DNA of 64,000 nt from an uncultured Faecalicatena sp. (GCA_902489075.1 CABTYO010000013.1:1-64000); one strand, 5' to 3'. Shown: positions 51,628-61,191, counted from the stretch's first letter. Numbers and translations are program-made. Notes: a model not told the origin generated them from the letters alone.

Positions 51628-52617
51628 ATGAAAAGTTTAAATGAGGATTTAAAAACAGGACAATTTAAGCAGATTTATCTTCTCTACGGCGAGGAGAATT
51701 ATCTGAAGAAGCAGTACAAGAACCGGTTCATAAAAGCGATGCTCCCGGACGGGGATACGATGAATTACGCCTATTATGAAGGGAAAGGTGTAGATGTCAG
51801 GGAGGTTATCGACCTTGCAGAGACGCTGCCGTTTTTCGCGGAGCGGCGTTTGATCGTGTTTGAGAATACCGGATTCTTCAAAAGCGCCGGAGCGGATCTG
51901 GCCGATTATATCAAAGAGATGCCGGACACCACGTATTTCATTTTCATTGAAAGCGAGGTGGACAAGCGCAGCAAGCTTTTTAAGGCGGTGAAGGCAAAGG
52001 GGCATATCGTTGAACTGCCATTTCAGGATGAGACGACACTGAAAAAGTGGATCCTGGGGCAGGTGCGCAAGGAGAATAAGCAGATTTCAGAGTCTACAGT
52101 CACCTATCTGCTGAACAAAGTCGGCACGGATATGGAGAATCTGCAGAAGGAGCTGGAAAAGCTGTTCTGCTACACTTTGGAAAAGGACAGTATCATGCCG
52201 GAGGATGTGGATGCGGTCTGTGTCACACAGATTTCCAATCATATCTTTGATATGGTCAATGCGGTTGCGGACAAGAAGCAGGAGAAGGCGCTGGATCTGT
52301 ACTATGAGCTGCTGGCATTGAAAGAGCCGCCGATGAGGATCTTATATCTGATGACCAGACAGTACCGGATTCTGCATCAGGTGAAGGATCTGGTAAAAAA
52401 AGGGTATGGCAGGAAGGAAGTGGCCAGCAAGGCGGGGCTTCATCCTTTTGCGGCAGGAAAGTATATGGACCAGGCGAAGCAGTTTAAGAGCAGTGAGCTG
52501 CGGGAAATCATGGAGGACAGTGCGGATATTGAAGAGCGGGTGAAGACCGGACGGCTGACAGATACGCTTGCTGTGGAGCTCTTCATTGTGAAGTACTCCT
52601 CACAGGGTAAAAGATAG
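51628..52617 (+). CDS. holA: DNA polymerase III delta subunit
   Basis: The 329-residue protein matches the delta subunit of the sliding-clamp loader, which opens the beta clamp. It opens with KTGQFKQIYLLYGEENYLKK, followed by DLAETLPFFAERRLIVFENT, the AAA+-like domain (LKKWILGQVRKENKQI, LLNKVGTDMENLQKELEKL) and the C-terminal collar (PPMRILYLMTRQYRILHQV). Length is normal. The ATG has no ribosome site and lies nine bases after a perfect -10 box, suggesting leaderless translation; the N-terminus aligns with the family at this ATG. Confidence 0.92.
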   Translation: MKSLNEDLKTGQFKQIYLLYGEENYLKKQYKNRFIKAMLPDGDTMNYAYYEGKGVDVREVIDLAETLPFFAERRLIVFENTGFFKSAGADLADYIKEMPDTTYFIFIESEVDKRSKLFKAVKAKGHIVELPFQDETTLKKWILGQVRKENKQISESTVTYLLNKVGTDMENLQKELEKLFCYTLEKDSIMPEDVDAVCVTQISNHIFDMVNAVADKKQEKALDLYYELLALKEPPMRILYLMTRQYRILHQVKDLVKKGYGRKEVASKAGLHPFAAGKYMDQAKQFKSSELREIMEDSADIEERVKTGRLTDTLAVELFIVKYSSQGKR

Positions 52618-52686
52618 GGAAAAAGATAAGGAACAGATATCAGGATGAATTAAGACACGGGTCTGAAGATGAAGTAAGTCACGTAT

Positions 52687-52722
52687 AAGAACCCGGGCAG
52701 GGGAAGCTCTGTCCGGGTTCTT
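52687..52722. terminator. hairpin between convergent holA and ABC permease genes
   Basis: AAGAACCCGG and CCGGGTTCTT form a perfect 10-bp stem with additional CAG / CTG pairing in the loop. T-runs are weak; it probably terminates both convergent transcripts. Confidence 0.65.
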
Positions 52723-52743
52723 AATGCGTTCGTACATGTTACG

Positions 52744-54327
52744 CTACAGCGCATACAGCTTTATACCACAGATTTTTTGATAGAGAATGGTAGTGATCAC
52801 CAGGACCACAGCTGTCATGGCTGTCGTTATAAGGAGACTGTATTTTGCAAAGGTAATGCAGAGATACAGCGGCAGCAGGCTGGCTGCCATACCGGCACCG
52901 ACTGTTGCCAGGACGGAAACAGCCCCGCCCTTGACCGCATAATATTCACTCGTCCAGTCATATTTTGGAAATTTAATGTTCAGGAAGATTCCAAGGACTG
53001 AAATAAAAAAGGCGTAGATGACAGGTGTGATGAACATAAACAGCGTCTGTACCATTGAGAGTGGAAATACGATCCTTAAAAGGACTGCGCTGATCAGCAG
53101 AACAGGCAGGATGACCGTCAAATTGACTGCAATTTTTGCCTGATAGATCACCCTGGCCCTGACCGGGACGGAGCACATGATCCAGCGGTTTTTCCCTTCC
53201 AGTGAAAGTGAAGGGGCTGTCGTGGAGGTCATGCTGACAAAGACTGCCAGTCCCATGGGCAGCGCATTTTGAAGCAGCTTCATCATACCGGCTGCTTCCA
53301 GCTGCATTTTCAATGAGGCAGGCAGGAAGAATACCGCCATGATTGAAATCACAAGAAGCAGGATGATGCCGATGCATGAATTTAGTGCATAGATCGTACA
53401 TGAAACCAGCCGGTTCAGCTCCTTTTTATATAAGGCGATCAAAGGAGGTGTCTGTTTTAAGCCGCGGATCTGATAATCTTTGTCTGCATGATGGGAGAAT
53501 ACGGCAGTATTTAAGGTCTTGTAAAAGTAAGAAACGATTGCGGTAAACAGGATAAAAAGCAGCAGGGAGCTGCCGGCAAAGAGGAAGAAACTGCCCCAGT
53601 CATGATGCAGCAGTGCGTTTGAAAAAAGTGCCGCAGGCGGGTAGAACTGATTGACCGCGTCCGTCACGGCTGCACCCAGATCCGTGATCTGAACGGTATC
53701 CATCGCCTGCGATTTTGCAGAAGCAAATACAATCAGTAATACTCCCAGAGTGCTTAATAACAGTGACAGAAAATTTGTATGCCTCGAACGGGAAGATATG
53801 GCAGTGATGAGAATGCCCAGAGTCAAAGCCAGGATCATAGGGATGACGGGTGAAAAAAGCAGTCCGCCAGCCAGAAACAGATAGCCGCTGGCAGCAGGAT
53901 GCACGTACATACTGTATAGGATGCATGACGGAAGCATGGTGGTCAATCCAAGGATCAGATTGGTGAAGTACAGCATTGTGGTCCGGCTCAGGACAACAGA
54001 AAGACTGTGGATGGGCAGGGACATCACCATGTCGTAGTCCTTTTCACCGATCAGTACTCCTGTACTTTTTACAAAAGTAAGCATGAGTGAAGCAAGAGAA
54101 CAGATCACAACCATCATGGCAGGAAGTGCTCCTGCCAGACCGGCCTGGGCCATGATGTAACTGAATTTTGCCGTATATACAACGAGAATCGCAACAGCGG
54201 CAAGCGCTAAAACTGCAACAATTGCGGACCGCTGCTTTTCTTTTGCGTCGTGGGAATGGAGCAGACGGTTGATGCCAAAAAGGTGATAGAACTGCATTCT
54301 CATAAGATATCTGTATTTATTTGTCAT
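52744..54327 (-). CDS. ABC-2 type exporter permease, large form
   Basis: The 527-residue protein has about 12 membrane segments, as expected for a fused or long ABC-2 permease (for example VLALAAVAILVVYTAKFSYI, PAMMVVICSLASLMLTF, GGLLFSPVIPMILALTLGIL). The N-terminal cytoplasmic stretch contains FYHLFGINRLLHSHDAKEK. It overlaps the ATPase gene by 11 bases and is last in the minus-strand operon. The exported substrate is not evident. Confidence 0.85.
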   Translation of the reverse strand: MTNKYRYLMRMQFYHLFGINRLLHSHDAKEKQRSAIVAVLALAAVAILVVYTAKFSYIMAQAGLAGALPAMMVVICSLASLMLTFVKSTGVLIGEKDYDMVMSLPIHSLSVVLSRTTMLYFTNLILGLTTMLPSCILYSMYVHPAASGYLFLAGGLLFSPVIPMILALTLGILITAISSRSRHTNFLSLLLSTLGVLLIVFASAKSQAMDTVQITDLGAAVTDAVNQFYPPAALFSNALLHHDWGSFFLFAGSSLLLFILFTAIVSYFYKTLNTAVFSHHADKDYQIRGLKQTPPLIALYKKELNRLVSCTIYALNSCIGIILLLVISIMAVFFLPASLKMQLEAAGMMKLLQNALPMGLAVFVSMTSTTAPSLSLEGKNRWIMCSVPVRARVIYQAKIAVNLTVILPVLLISAVLLRIVFPLSMVQTLFMFITPVIYAFFISVLGIFLNIKFPKYDWTSEYYAVKGGAVSVLATVGAGMAASLLPLYLCITFAKYSLLITTAMTAVVLVITTILYQKICGIKLYAL

Positions 54328-55042
54328 GTTCGATCACCTCCATAAAGATATCTTCCAGACTATGGTTTCCTCTGATCTCTTCCATTGTTCCGCTTGCAGT
54401 CAGCCGTCCGCCATTGATGATTGAAACTTTATCACATAACTTTTCGGCAACTTCCAGAACATGGGTCGAGAAGAAGATTCCGGTGCCCGTATCGCACAGT
54501 TCCCTCATGAGTTTCTTCAAGTAAAAGGATGCTTCAGGGTCAAGGCCGACAAATGGCTCATCTAATACCAGAAGCTTTGGCGTATGTACAAATGCACCGA
54601 TCAGAGCAAGTTTTTGTTTCATGCCGTGTGAGTAGGAGCTGACCAGATCCCCCAGGCTGTCTGTAATTTTAAAAATGTCCGCATACTTCTGTATTCTTGC
54701 GGTGCGCTCCTTTGCAGGAACAGAAAACATATCACACATATAATTCAGATACTGGATTCCGGTGACATAATCATACAGATCCGGGTTATCGGGAATATAT
54801 GCTGTGATGGACTTACACTTTACCGGCTCTTTCTTGACAGAATAGCCGTTTATCATGATTTCCCCTTCATCGAAATTCATAATTCCGACAACTGCACGGA
54901 TCGTGGTTGTCTTACCGGCTCCATTATGCCCGATGAAAGCGTGGATCTCCCCGGCCTTTACAGTCAGATTCAGATTGTCAACAGCCTTCTTATGATTCGA
55001 GTATATTTTTGAAAAATTTCTGATTTCTAATACATTAGCCAT
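54317..55042 (-). CDS. ABC exporter ATP-binding protein
   Basis: The 241-residue CcmA-type ATPase has Walker A GHNGAGKTT, Q-loop region ITAYIPDNPDLYDYVTG, signature SYSHGMKQKLALIGA, Walker B LLVLDEPFVGLD and switch FFSTHVLE. It pairs with the overlapping permease gene. The gene order on the minus strand is HTH regulator (55963), DUF1648 peptide (55272), ATPase, permease. This is a second exporter cassette in the window, unrelated in layout to that at 3.5-5.2 kb. Confidence 0.92.
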   Translation of the reverse strand: MANVLEIRNFSKIYSNHKKAVDNLNLTVKAGEIHAFIGHNGAGKTTTIRAVVGIMNFDEGEIMINGYSVKKEPVKCKSITAYIPDNPDLYDYVTGIQYLNYMCDMFSVPAKERTARIQKYADIFKITDSLGDLVSSYSHGMKQKLALIGAFVHTPKLLVLDEPFVGLDPEASFYLKKLMRELCDTGTGIFFSTHVLEVAEKLCDKVSIINGGRLTASGTMEEIRGNHSLEDIFMEVIEHDK

Positions 55043-55074
55043 TTTTTATTGTCCTTCCTTTTACGATTCAATTG

Positions 55075-55272
55075 TCAGTGTGCATATTTTCTGACCATAG
55101 CCCAGTAAATCAGGGCCGGTACAGGGGTAAATAGTAATATAAAATATTTGTTTACCTCCGGACCGGAGCCGGATACGCCAAAATGAAGCGGGACCTCCTG
55201 AGGCAGTATAAATGTTAAGGCAATTAGTAAAACAAAAGATACGGCAGTAACGATGATACACTTTTTCTTCAT
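55075..55272 (-). CDS. DUF1648/SdpI-like small membrane protein
   Basis: The 65-residue protein has two membrane segments and the DUF1648 stretch EVPLHFGVSGSGPEVNKYF between them. That corresponds to the N-terminal part of SdpI-type immunity and signalling proteins. Minus-strand TTGGAGGTCATCACT precedes ATG 55272, so I reject the in-frame start five codons upstream. It lies between the HTH regulator and the ABC ATPase and may bind or sense the exported toxic compound. Full SdpI proteins are ~200 residues, so this is a minimal form. Confidence 0.8.
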   Translation of the reverse strand: MKKKCIIVTAVSFVLLIALTFILPQEVPLHFGVSGSGPEVNKYFILLFTPVPALIYWAMVRKYAH

Positions 55273-55304
55273 AGTGATGACCTCCAATGTGATAGAATTG
55301 TTTT

Positions 55305-55329
55305 TATTATTATCAATATGATAATAATA
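55305..55329. promoter_or_regulatory. AT-rich inverted repeat, probable operator of the ABC operon
   Basis: TATTATTATC and GATAATAATA form a perfect 10-bp inverted repeat with a five-base centre, 33 bases upstream of the DUF1648 start. A further ATCACTATGAT follows. It is a natural site for the HTH regulator encoded at 55403-55963. Confidence 0.55.
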
Positions 55330-55402
55330 TCACTATGATAACAATGAGTCAAATAAAAACTCCCATTTCTTTCAAATATAAAATGGGAGATGATTTCTGA
55401 AA

Positions 55403-55963
55403 CTATTTTTCTGTGGGAGGGGAAACAATCAATCCGATAGAACGCAGCTTTCTGTCGGGTGTTGGTTCATTGCCCATGTGTGGCTTTATGATATCATGAA
55501 TATTGGTAATCAGGCTTTCCAGTTCCATGTCTGTTAGATAGACCGGGGCTAAAGAAAAACCGGACTTATCTTTTTGAATATCAATGGTGTCACGATTGCA
55601 GTATTCCTGAAATAATTTTACAAAACCCAGGATAAATTGTGTAAAAGCCTGCATATATAATTCCCCGGAATTGTTGTCTAGGATTCTGGTGCCCCCCGCA
55701 TTCAAATCAACTGCAACGGCATAGGTTCTCTCAATGGCCCCTCTGATCTGGGTCTGATCCACGATTTTCAAAATCCCGTCCGCTGTCATTTTCTTCAGGT
55801 AACGATATAAGGTTGCCTGTGGGATATCATTAAATTTTTCCGCTAAATGCTTCGCTGTCGTCTGCTGGCAGGCTGCGATTTCAAATAAAAGCTTGCATTT
55901 CACGGGATTTGTCATTATTTCCATCAGTTTCTGGTCCACTTTGTTTTCCTCCTGAGGTATCAT
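55403..55963 (-). CDS. ArsR-like winged-helix regulator
   Basis: The 186-residue protein has an N-terminal winged helix (PVKCKLLFEIAACQQTTAKH, LAEKFNDIPQATLYRYLKKMTADGIL) of the ArsR/HTH_20 type and a helical C-terminal region (YMQAFTQFILGFVKLFQEYC). Relatives often control adjacent ABC exporters. It is the first gene of the minus-strand cluster, followed by the operator-like repeat and the DUF1648-ATPase-permease genes. Minus-strand CAGGAGGAAAACAAAG lies inside the first codons; the real start could be a few codons downstream of 55963. Confidence 0.82.
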   Translation of the reverse strand: MIPQEENKVDQKLMEIMTNPVKCKLLFEIAACQQTTAKHLAEKFNDIPQATLYRYLKKMTADGILKIVDQTQIRGAIERTYAVAVDLNAGGTRILDNNSGELYMQAFTQFILGFVKLFQEYCNRDTIDIQKDKSGFSLAPVYLTDMELESLITNIHDIIKPHMGNEPTPDRKLRSIGLIVSPPTEK

Positions 55964-56131
55964 GGGGCAAAATAACTTTTGCCTCCAATATCATATGATT
56001 ATAGTATCACTTTGAAGAAAAAAATCAACTCATACCTGAATCGAATCGGCATCGAGGTCTTTTACGAGATTAGGATTTATGGTATAATAGATCCAGTTTG
56101 GATAATTTTTGGGGACAAAGGAGACGAAAGT

Positions 56132-57496
56132 ATGAGCTATCAGAATTTAAATGACAAAATTTATGAGATGAAGGATGAAATTCTTAACGGGATTAAGGAA
56201 AGCATTCAGATTCCAAGCGTGAAAGGGGCGCCGGAAGAGGGAGCGCCTTACGGAAGAGAGCCGAAACGTGCATTGGAGCATGCGTTAAAGCTGGGGGAAG
56301 AGCTTGGATTTAAAGTAAAGAATGTAGATGACAAGGCTGGCTGGGTCGAGTTTGGCGAAGGAGAAGAACTGGTCGGCATTCTGGGACATCTGGATGTGGT
56401 GCCGGTGGGAGAAGAAGGCTGGGACTATCCAGCATTCAGTGGTGAAATCCACGATGGCGTGATGTATGGCCGAGGCGTCCTGGATGATAAAGGACCTACC
56501 ATCGGGGCAATCTATGCATTGAAGGCAATCCGTGACCTGGGGATTCCGCTGAAACGCCGCATTCGCGTGATTTTCGGAACCGACGAGGAGAACGGCAGCA
56601 GCTGTGTACAGCATTATGTAGAGTCAGGTGAGGAGATTCCGACCATCGGATTTACACCGGACGCAGACTTCCCGCTGATCTTCTTTGAAAAGGGAATGAC
56701 TGTGATGATTGCCGGAAGTAAAAAGGCAGAGCAGGGCGCAGTCAAAGTACTGGAGTTTAAAGGCGGAGCAGCACCGAATATCGTAATGGAGAAGTGCCGT
56801 CTGGTTCTGGAAGGTGTACATGCTGTACCGGAACAGGAAGGTGTTAAAGTCAGCGTAGTGGATGGAAACACGGTCGTGGAAGCAGAAGGTGTCGGTGCCC
56901 ACGGAAGCAAGCCGGAGCTGGGTGTCAATGCAGCAGTCCTTCTGTTCAAAGCAGTGAAGGATCTTGAGATCGGCGGTTCCTTCCAGAAAGTGAGAGACTT
57001 TATCCTGGCTTGGATCGGGACAGAGACGAATGGAAAGACGCTGGGAATCTGCTATCAGGACGACGAGACAGGCGAGACGACAGTGAACCTGGGAATGATC
57101 GGTTATAAAGAAGATTCTCTTTTCTTTACATTAGATATCCGTTACCCGAAGAATGGGAAGGCAGACGAAGTATATGCAAATCTGGAACGCGCTCTGACAG
57201 AGTCTGGCCTGGATGTGTTACAGCACTCTACAGTGGAACCGCTGTACATGCCGAAAGATTCAGAGCTGGTACAGAAGCTGATGAAGGTGTATAAAGAGCT
57301 GACAGGCAGAGACGATGAGCCTTTGGCAATCGGCGGCGGAACTTATGCGAAAATGCTCCCGAATACAGTTGCGTTCGGACCTGTTTTCCCGGGAACACCA
57401 GATGTGATCCATCAGCCGAATGAAAGGGTGCTCGTGGAGGAACTGATCCAGAGTATCCAGCTGACCGCAGATGCCATGGTTGAACTGGCACAGTAA
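56132..57496 (+). CDS. pepV: M20-family dipeptidase PepV
   Basis: The 454-residue di-zinc peptidase cleaves dipeptides with a free N-terminus (carnosine-type Xaa-His and others) in the cytoplasm. Metal motifs are GILGHLDVVPVGEEGWDYP (histidine), GRGVLDDKGPTIGA (bridging aspartate) and FGTDEENGSSC (catalytic and metal glutamates). The lid domain runs from about residue 185 to 380, and GGTYAKMLPN lies near the end. I use ATG 56132 (ACAAAGGAGACGAAAGT upstream); the frame runs open to 55979, but the extra 51 residues are AT-rich promoter DNA containing TATAAT at 56083. Confidence 0.93.
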   Translation: MSYQNLNDKIYEMKDEILNGIKESIQIPSVKGAPEEGAPYGREPKRALEHALKLGEELGFKVKNVDDKAGWVEFGEGEELVGILGHLDVVPVGEEGWDYPAFSGEIHDGVMYGRGVLDDKGPTIGAIYALKAIRDLGIPLKRRIRVIFGTDEENGSSCVQHYVESGEEIPTIGFTPDADFPLIFFEKGMTVMIAGSKKAEQGAVKVLEFKGGAAPNIVMEKCRLVLEGVHAVPEQEGVKVSVVDGNTVVEAEGVGAHGSKPELGVNAAVLLFKAVKDLEIGGSFQKVRDFILAWIGTETNGKTLGICYQDDETGETTVNLGMIGYKEDSLFFTLDIRYPKNGKADEVYANLERALTESGLDVLQHSTVEPLYMPKDSELVQKLMKVYKELTGRDDEPLAIGGGTYAKMLPNTVAFGPVFPGTPDVIHQPNERVLVEELIQSIQLTADAMVELAQ

Positions 57497-57601
57497 ATGA
57501 ACTTTTTCTGGCATTTTTTCGAGAAAAGAGTTGCCAAGCGGTGAATCGGCATGATAGGATAACAATGCTAATCAGACAGGAATTAATTGGAGGAATGAAA
57601 A

Positions 57602-59416
57602 TTGTCAGGAATAGATCAGAGTAAAATACGAAATTTTTGTATCATTGCGCATATAGACCACGGCAAATCTACTCTGGCGGACCGTATCATCGAGATGACC
57701 GGTCTTCTTACCAGCAGGGAGATGCAGTCCCAGGTTCTGGATAACATGGAACTGGAGCGGGAGCGTGGAATCACGATCAAAGCGCAGACAGTCCGCACCG
57801 TATATAAGGCAAAGAACGGGGAGGAGTATATCTTCAACCTGATTGACACACCGGGACACGTGGACTTTAACTATGAGGTATCCAGAAGTCTTGCGGCCTG
57901 CGACGGCGCGATCCTGGTCGTGGATGCGGCACAGGGCGTGGAGGCACAGACTCTGGCAAATGTATATCTGGCCATGGACCACGATCTGGATGTGATGCCG
58001 GTCATCAATAAGATCGACCTTCCGAGTGCAGAGCCGGAACGGGTAAAAGAAGAGATCGAGGATGTGATCGGTGTGGATGCGGAGGACGCCCCTCTGATTT
58101 CTGCAAAGACAGGTCTGAATGTGGAAGAGGTCCTGGAGCAGATCGTGGAGAAGATCCCGGCGCCGGAGGGCGACCCGTCCGCACCGCTGCAGGCATTGAT
58201 CTTCGACTCCGTTTATGATTCCTATAAAGGGGTCATTGTCTTCTGCCGGATCAAAGAGGGTACGGTGAAAAAGGGCACCAGGATCCGCATGATGGCCACC
58301 GGAGCGACGGCGGATGTTGTGGAAGTCGGATATTTTGGGGCAGGTCAGTTCATCCCATGTGATGAGCTGAGCGCCGGAATGGTTGGATACATTACTGCCA
58401 GCCTGAAGAATGTAAAAGATACCCGTGTGGGTGACACGGTGACGAATGATTCCAATCCATGTGCCGAGCCGCTGCCCGGATATAAGAAGGTAAACCCGAT
58501 GGTCTACTGCGGAATGTATCCTGCGGACGGGGCGAAGTATCCGGACCTGCGAGATGCCCTGGAAAAGCTGCAGCTGAACGACGCGGCACTTCAGTTCGAG
58601 GCGGAGACCTCGGTTGCACTGGGATTCGGATTCCGGTGCGGTTTCCTGGGACTGCTCCATCTGGAGATTATTCAGGAACGTCTGGAAAGAGAGTATAACC
58701 TGGACCTCGTGACTACGGCACCAAGTGTTATCTATAAAGTGCACAAGACCAACGGCGAGGTCATCGAACTGACCAACCCGACGAACCTGCCGGACCCTGC
58801 AGAGATCGAATATATGGAAGAGCCAATCGTGAAGGCCGAGATCATGGTGACATCTGAATTTATCGGGGCAATCATGGATCTATGCCAGGAACGCCGCGGT
58901 GAGTATCAGGGAATGGAATATATAGAAGAAACACGTGCGGTACTGCATTATCATCTGCCATTGAATGAGATCATCTACGATTTCTTCGATGCTTTGAAAT
59001 CCCGCTCCAGAGGATATGCGTCCTTTGACTATGAGATGATGGGATATGTGCAGTCTGAGCTTGTGAAGCTGGATATTCTGATCAATAAGGAAGAAGTCGA
59101 TGCACTTTCCTTTATTGTACACAGTGGCACAGCATACGAGCGCGGAAGAAAGATGTGCGAGAAGTTAAAAGAAGAGATACCACGCCAGCTCTTCGAGATT
59201 CCGATCCAGGCTGCTATCGGAAGCAAGATCATTGCCCGTGAGACGGTAAAAGCGATGCGTAAAGACGTCCTTGCCAAGTGCTACGGCGGTGACATTTCCC
59301 GTAAGAAAAAGCTTCTGGAAAAGCAGAAGGAAGGAAAGAAACGTATGCGCCAGGTGGGCAATGTAGAGATTCCACAGAAGGCATTTATGAGCGTATTAAA
59401 GCTGGATGATAAGTAG
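57602..59416 (+). CDS. lepA: elongation factor 4 (LepA), TTG start
   Basis: The 604-residue translational GTPase back-translocates stalled ribosomes. G motifs are [32 protein letters not shown] and [15 protein letters not shown], followed by the EF-G-like domains and the LepA-specific C-terminal domain ([20 protein letters not shown]). The start is TTG 57602, eight bases after GGAGGAATGAAAA; the ATG at 57594 within that region is out of frame. A promoter TTGCCA-18-TAGGAT lies at 57531-57560. hemW follows seven bases after the stop, a common pairing in Firmicutes. Confidence 0.95.
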   Translation: MSGIDQSKIRNFCIIAHIDHGKSTLADRIIEMTGLLTSREMQSQVLDNMELERERGITIKAQTVRTVYKAKNGEEYIFNLIDTPGHVDFNYEVSRSLAACDGAILVVDAAQGVEAQTLANVYLAMDHDLDVMPVINKIDLPSAEPERVKEEIEDVIGVDAEDAPLISAKTGLNVEEVLEQIVEKIPAPEGDPSAPLQALIFDSVYDSYKGVIVFCRIKEGTVKKGTRIRMMATGATADVVEVGYFGAGQFIPCDELSAGMVGYITASLKNVKDTRVGDTVTNDSNPCAEPLPGYKKVNPMVYCGMYPADGAKYPDLRDALEKLQLNDAALQFEAETSVALGFGFRCGFLGLLHLEIIQERLEREYNLDLVTTAPSVIYKVHKTNGEVIELTNPTNLPDPAEIEYMEEPIVKAEIMVTSEFIGAIMDLCQERRGEYQGMEYIEETRAVLHYHLPLNEIIYDFFDALKSRSRGYASFDYEMMGYVQSELVKLDILINKEEVDALSFIVHSGTAYERGRKMCEKLKEEIPRQLFEIPIQAAIGSKIIARETVKAMRKDVLAKCYGGDISRKKKLLEKQKEGKKRMRQVGNVEIPQKAFMSVLKLDDK

Positions 59417-59423
59417 AAGTGAT

Positions 59424-60620
59424 ATGAAGAAAAAAGAGCTGGAATTATATCTGCACGTCCCGTTCTGTGTCAGAAAGTGCGCGTACTGCGACTTTCTGTC
59501 TGCTCCGGCAGACGAAAAGACACGGCGGGAGTACGTGTATACACTTATACAGGAGATACAGGGATACAAAGAGGCATTTTATGGCCAGTATCACGTATCT
59601 TCTGTTTTTATCGGCGGAGGAACACCTTCTATATTAGAAGCCGATCAGATGGAAAGAATATTTGCTGCGCTGCATCAGAGCTTTCAGATCGCAGAGGACG
59701 CGGAGATCACGATCGAGGTCAATCCGGGGACAGCGTCAGAAGAAAAGCTGCTGGCATGGAAGAAAGTCGGGATCAACCGTCTGAGTATCGGCCTGCAGTC
59801 AACAGATGACAGGGAACTGAAAATGCTCGGCAGGATCCATACGTGGAAACAGTTTCTTGAGACGTACAGGATGGCGAGAGAGCAGGGATTCGATAATATC
59901 AATATTGATCTGATTTCCGCAATACCGGGGCAGACGGTGGAAAGCTGGACGCGGACGCTGGGACAGGTGGCGGAACTGAATCCGGAACATATCTCGGCGT
60001 ATAGCCTGATTATAGAAGAAGGGACCCCTTTCTTTGAGCGGTATGGGGAATCGGCCCAGCGTATGTCTGCTGACACAGAACAGGACGTGAAAGCTCTGCC
60101 ACCTCTTCCTGACGAGGAGACGGAGAGGACGATTTACGAACTGACTGCCGATCTGTTGGCGCAATATGATTACGAAAGATATGAGATCTCCAACTATGCA
60201 AAACCCGGTTATGCCTGCCGCCACAATCTTGGCTACTGGGACAGGAAAGAGTATCTCGGCATCGGTCTGGGAGCATCTTCCCTGATCGGAAGTACCAGAT
60301 TCCATAACACAGCAGATTATAAAAACTATATAGAAAAGGTTCAGAGGCAGGAAGGGATCCGGGAAGAGATAGAAGAGTTGTCCAAAGCAGAGGAAGCAGA
60401 AGAATTCATGTTCCTCGGCTTAAGAGAGACAAGAGGAATCTCGATTCAGAAATTTCAGGATGCTTTCGGAAAGCCCATTGCAGAAGTATATGGAAAACAG
60501 ATAGAAAAACTGTGTCAGGAAGGGCTGCTTGAAGAAGAGGGCGGTTATATCCGGCTGACAAAACACGGAATCGACGTCAGCAATGCGGTGTTTGTAGAAT
60601 TTCTGGAACCAGAGATCTGA
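59424..60620 (+). CDS. hemW: radical SAM HemW (heme chaperone-like)
   Basis: The 398-residue radical SAM protein has the cluster motif C-x3-C-x2-C in HVPFCVRKCAYCDFL, GGGTPSILEADQM and the C-terminal HemN_C domain (EEAEEFMFLGLRETRGISIQ). HemW carries heme to respiratory enzymes; it lacks the HemN coproporphyrinogen-oxidase N-terminal arm. I start at ATG 59424, after AAGTAGAAGTGAT; an in-frame ATG at 59406 overlaps lepA. The insertion ADTEQDVKALPPLPDEETE near residue 215 is unusually acidic. It is followed by a terminator. Confidence 0.93.
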   Translation: MKKKELELYLHVPFCVRKCAYCDFLSAPADEKTRREYVYTLIQEIQGYKEAFYGQYHVSSVFIGGGTPSILEADQMERIFAALHQSFQIAEDAEITIEVNPGTASEEKLLAWKKVGINRLSIGLQSTDDRELKMLGRIHTWKQFLETYRMAREQGFDNINIDLISAIPGQTVESWTRTLGQVAELNPEHISAYSLIIEEGTPFFERYGESAQRMSADTEQDVKALPPLPDEETERTIYELTADLLAQYDYERYEISNYAKPGYACRHNLGYWDRKEYLGIGLGASSLIGSTRFHNTADYKNYIEKVQRQEGIREEIEELSKAEEAEEFMFLGLRETRGISIQKFQDAFGKPIAEVYGKQIEKLCQEGLLEEEGGYIRLTKHGIDVSNAVFVEFLEPEI

Positions 60621-60640
60621 ATTTAAGAACATTACAATAG

Positions 60641-60682
60641 AAAAGGAATGACTGATACAATATTGCTCAGACGATTCCTTTT
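60641..60682 (+). terminator. terminator after hemW
   Basis: AAAAGGAAT and ATTCCTTTT form a 9-bp stem with a 24-base loop, and the right arm ends in a T-run. It closes the lepA-hemW operon. Confidence 0.7.
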
Positions 60683-60712
60683 ACAAAGTAACTTAATGAG
60701 GACCGGGAGATT

Positions 60713-60807
60713 CCTGTAAGTTGAGCTAACCGGATATCTACTCATAGCGAATCAATACGCCTCTCCGGTTAAATCCCTCGTGATAGGCGAACTTACATTC
60801 AATCAGG
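60713..60807. other. structured or degraded stretch next to giant hairpin B
   Basis: Nested inverted repeats are seen: CCTG / CAGG, GTAAGTT (60716) / AACTTAC (60796), and TAACCGGA (60727) / TCCGGTTA (60771). On the minus strand a 24-codon frame ending at 60740 reads ILIECKFAYHEGFNRR and then GVLIRYE before a stop, and looks like a protein C-terminus. It lacks any start because an in-frame TAA precedes it. It may be the stub of a gene replaced by the hairpin element. I cannot say which reading is right. Confidence 0.35.
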
Positions 60808-60815
60808 ATGCGTCC

Positions 60816-61125
60816 AGCTTAGGAGAAATAAGGACTGGGGCAGGGGGAGGTCTGGGGCACAGATGTTGTTTTCCCCGGGCATCTAAGAGAGCCTTAGAGA
60901 CACTTAATGATCCAGGGCAGTATTTTACGGATGTAATTTGATGTACAGCATCAAATTACATTGAGGGCTGAGCCGAGTTTTCATCAGGAAAACTCAGCGA
61001 ATCCCTCAAGTTCCGTAAAATACTGCCCTGGATCATTTAGTACCTCTTGGTGAACGGTACAGCCCGAAAAAACAACATCTGTGTCCCAGACCTCCCCCTG
61101 CCCCAGTCCTTATTTCTCCTGAGCG
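60816..61125. ncRNA. giant hairpin element B (structured RNA or palindromic DNA)
   Basis: Left arm 60816-60930 pairs with right arm 61013-61125. Uninterrupted stems of 36 bp (around AGGACTGGGGCAGG) and 25 bp (around GATCCAGGGCAG) flank an internal loop. Core: CGGA; a 13-bp hairpin (60931-60961, ATGTAATTTGATG); a two-part hairpin (TTGAGGG / CCCTCAA and GAGTTTTC / GAAAACTC) with internal loop CTGAG / GCGAAT; then TTCCG. The core is that of element A (29447-29748) in reverse orientation, with unrelated stem sequences. It lies between the hemW terminator and the hrcA promoter. Transcription is unproven. Confidence 0.7.
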
Positions 61126-61191
61126 CCCCCAACTATTTTCACCCCATTTCGCCTCATCAAAATTTAAAGTATAAAAAATATATAAAGAGTG

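Noticed and set aside
57605..58744. 379-codon open frame on the minus strand opposite lepA
   Set aside because: It lies entirely antisense to a conserved gene, has no ribosome site, and its composition reflects the codon pattern of lepA.
29447..61125. Giant hairpins as insertion sequences, retrons or CRISPR-like elements
   Set aside because: No transposase, reverse transcriptase, target duplication or spaced repeats are near either element.
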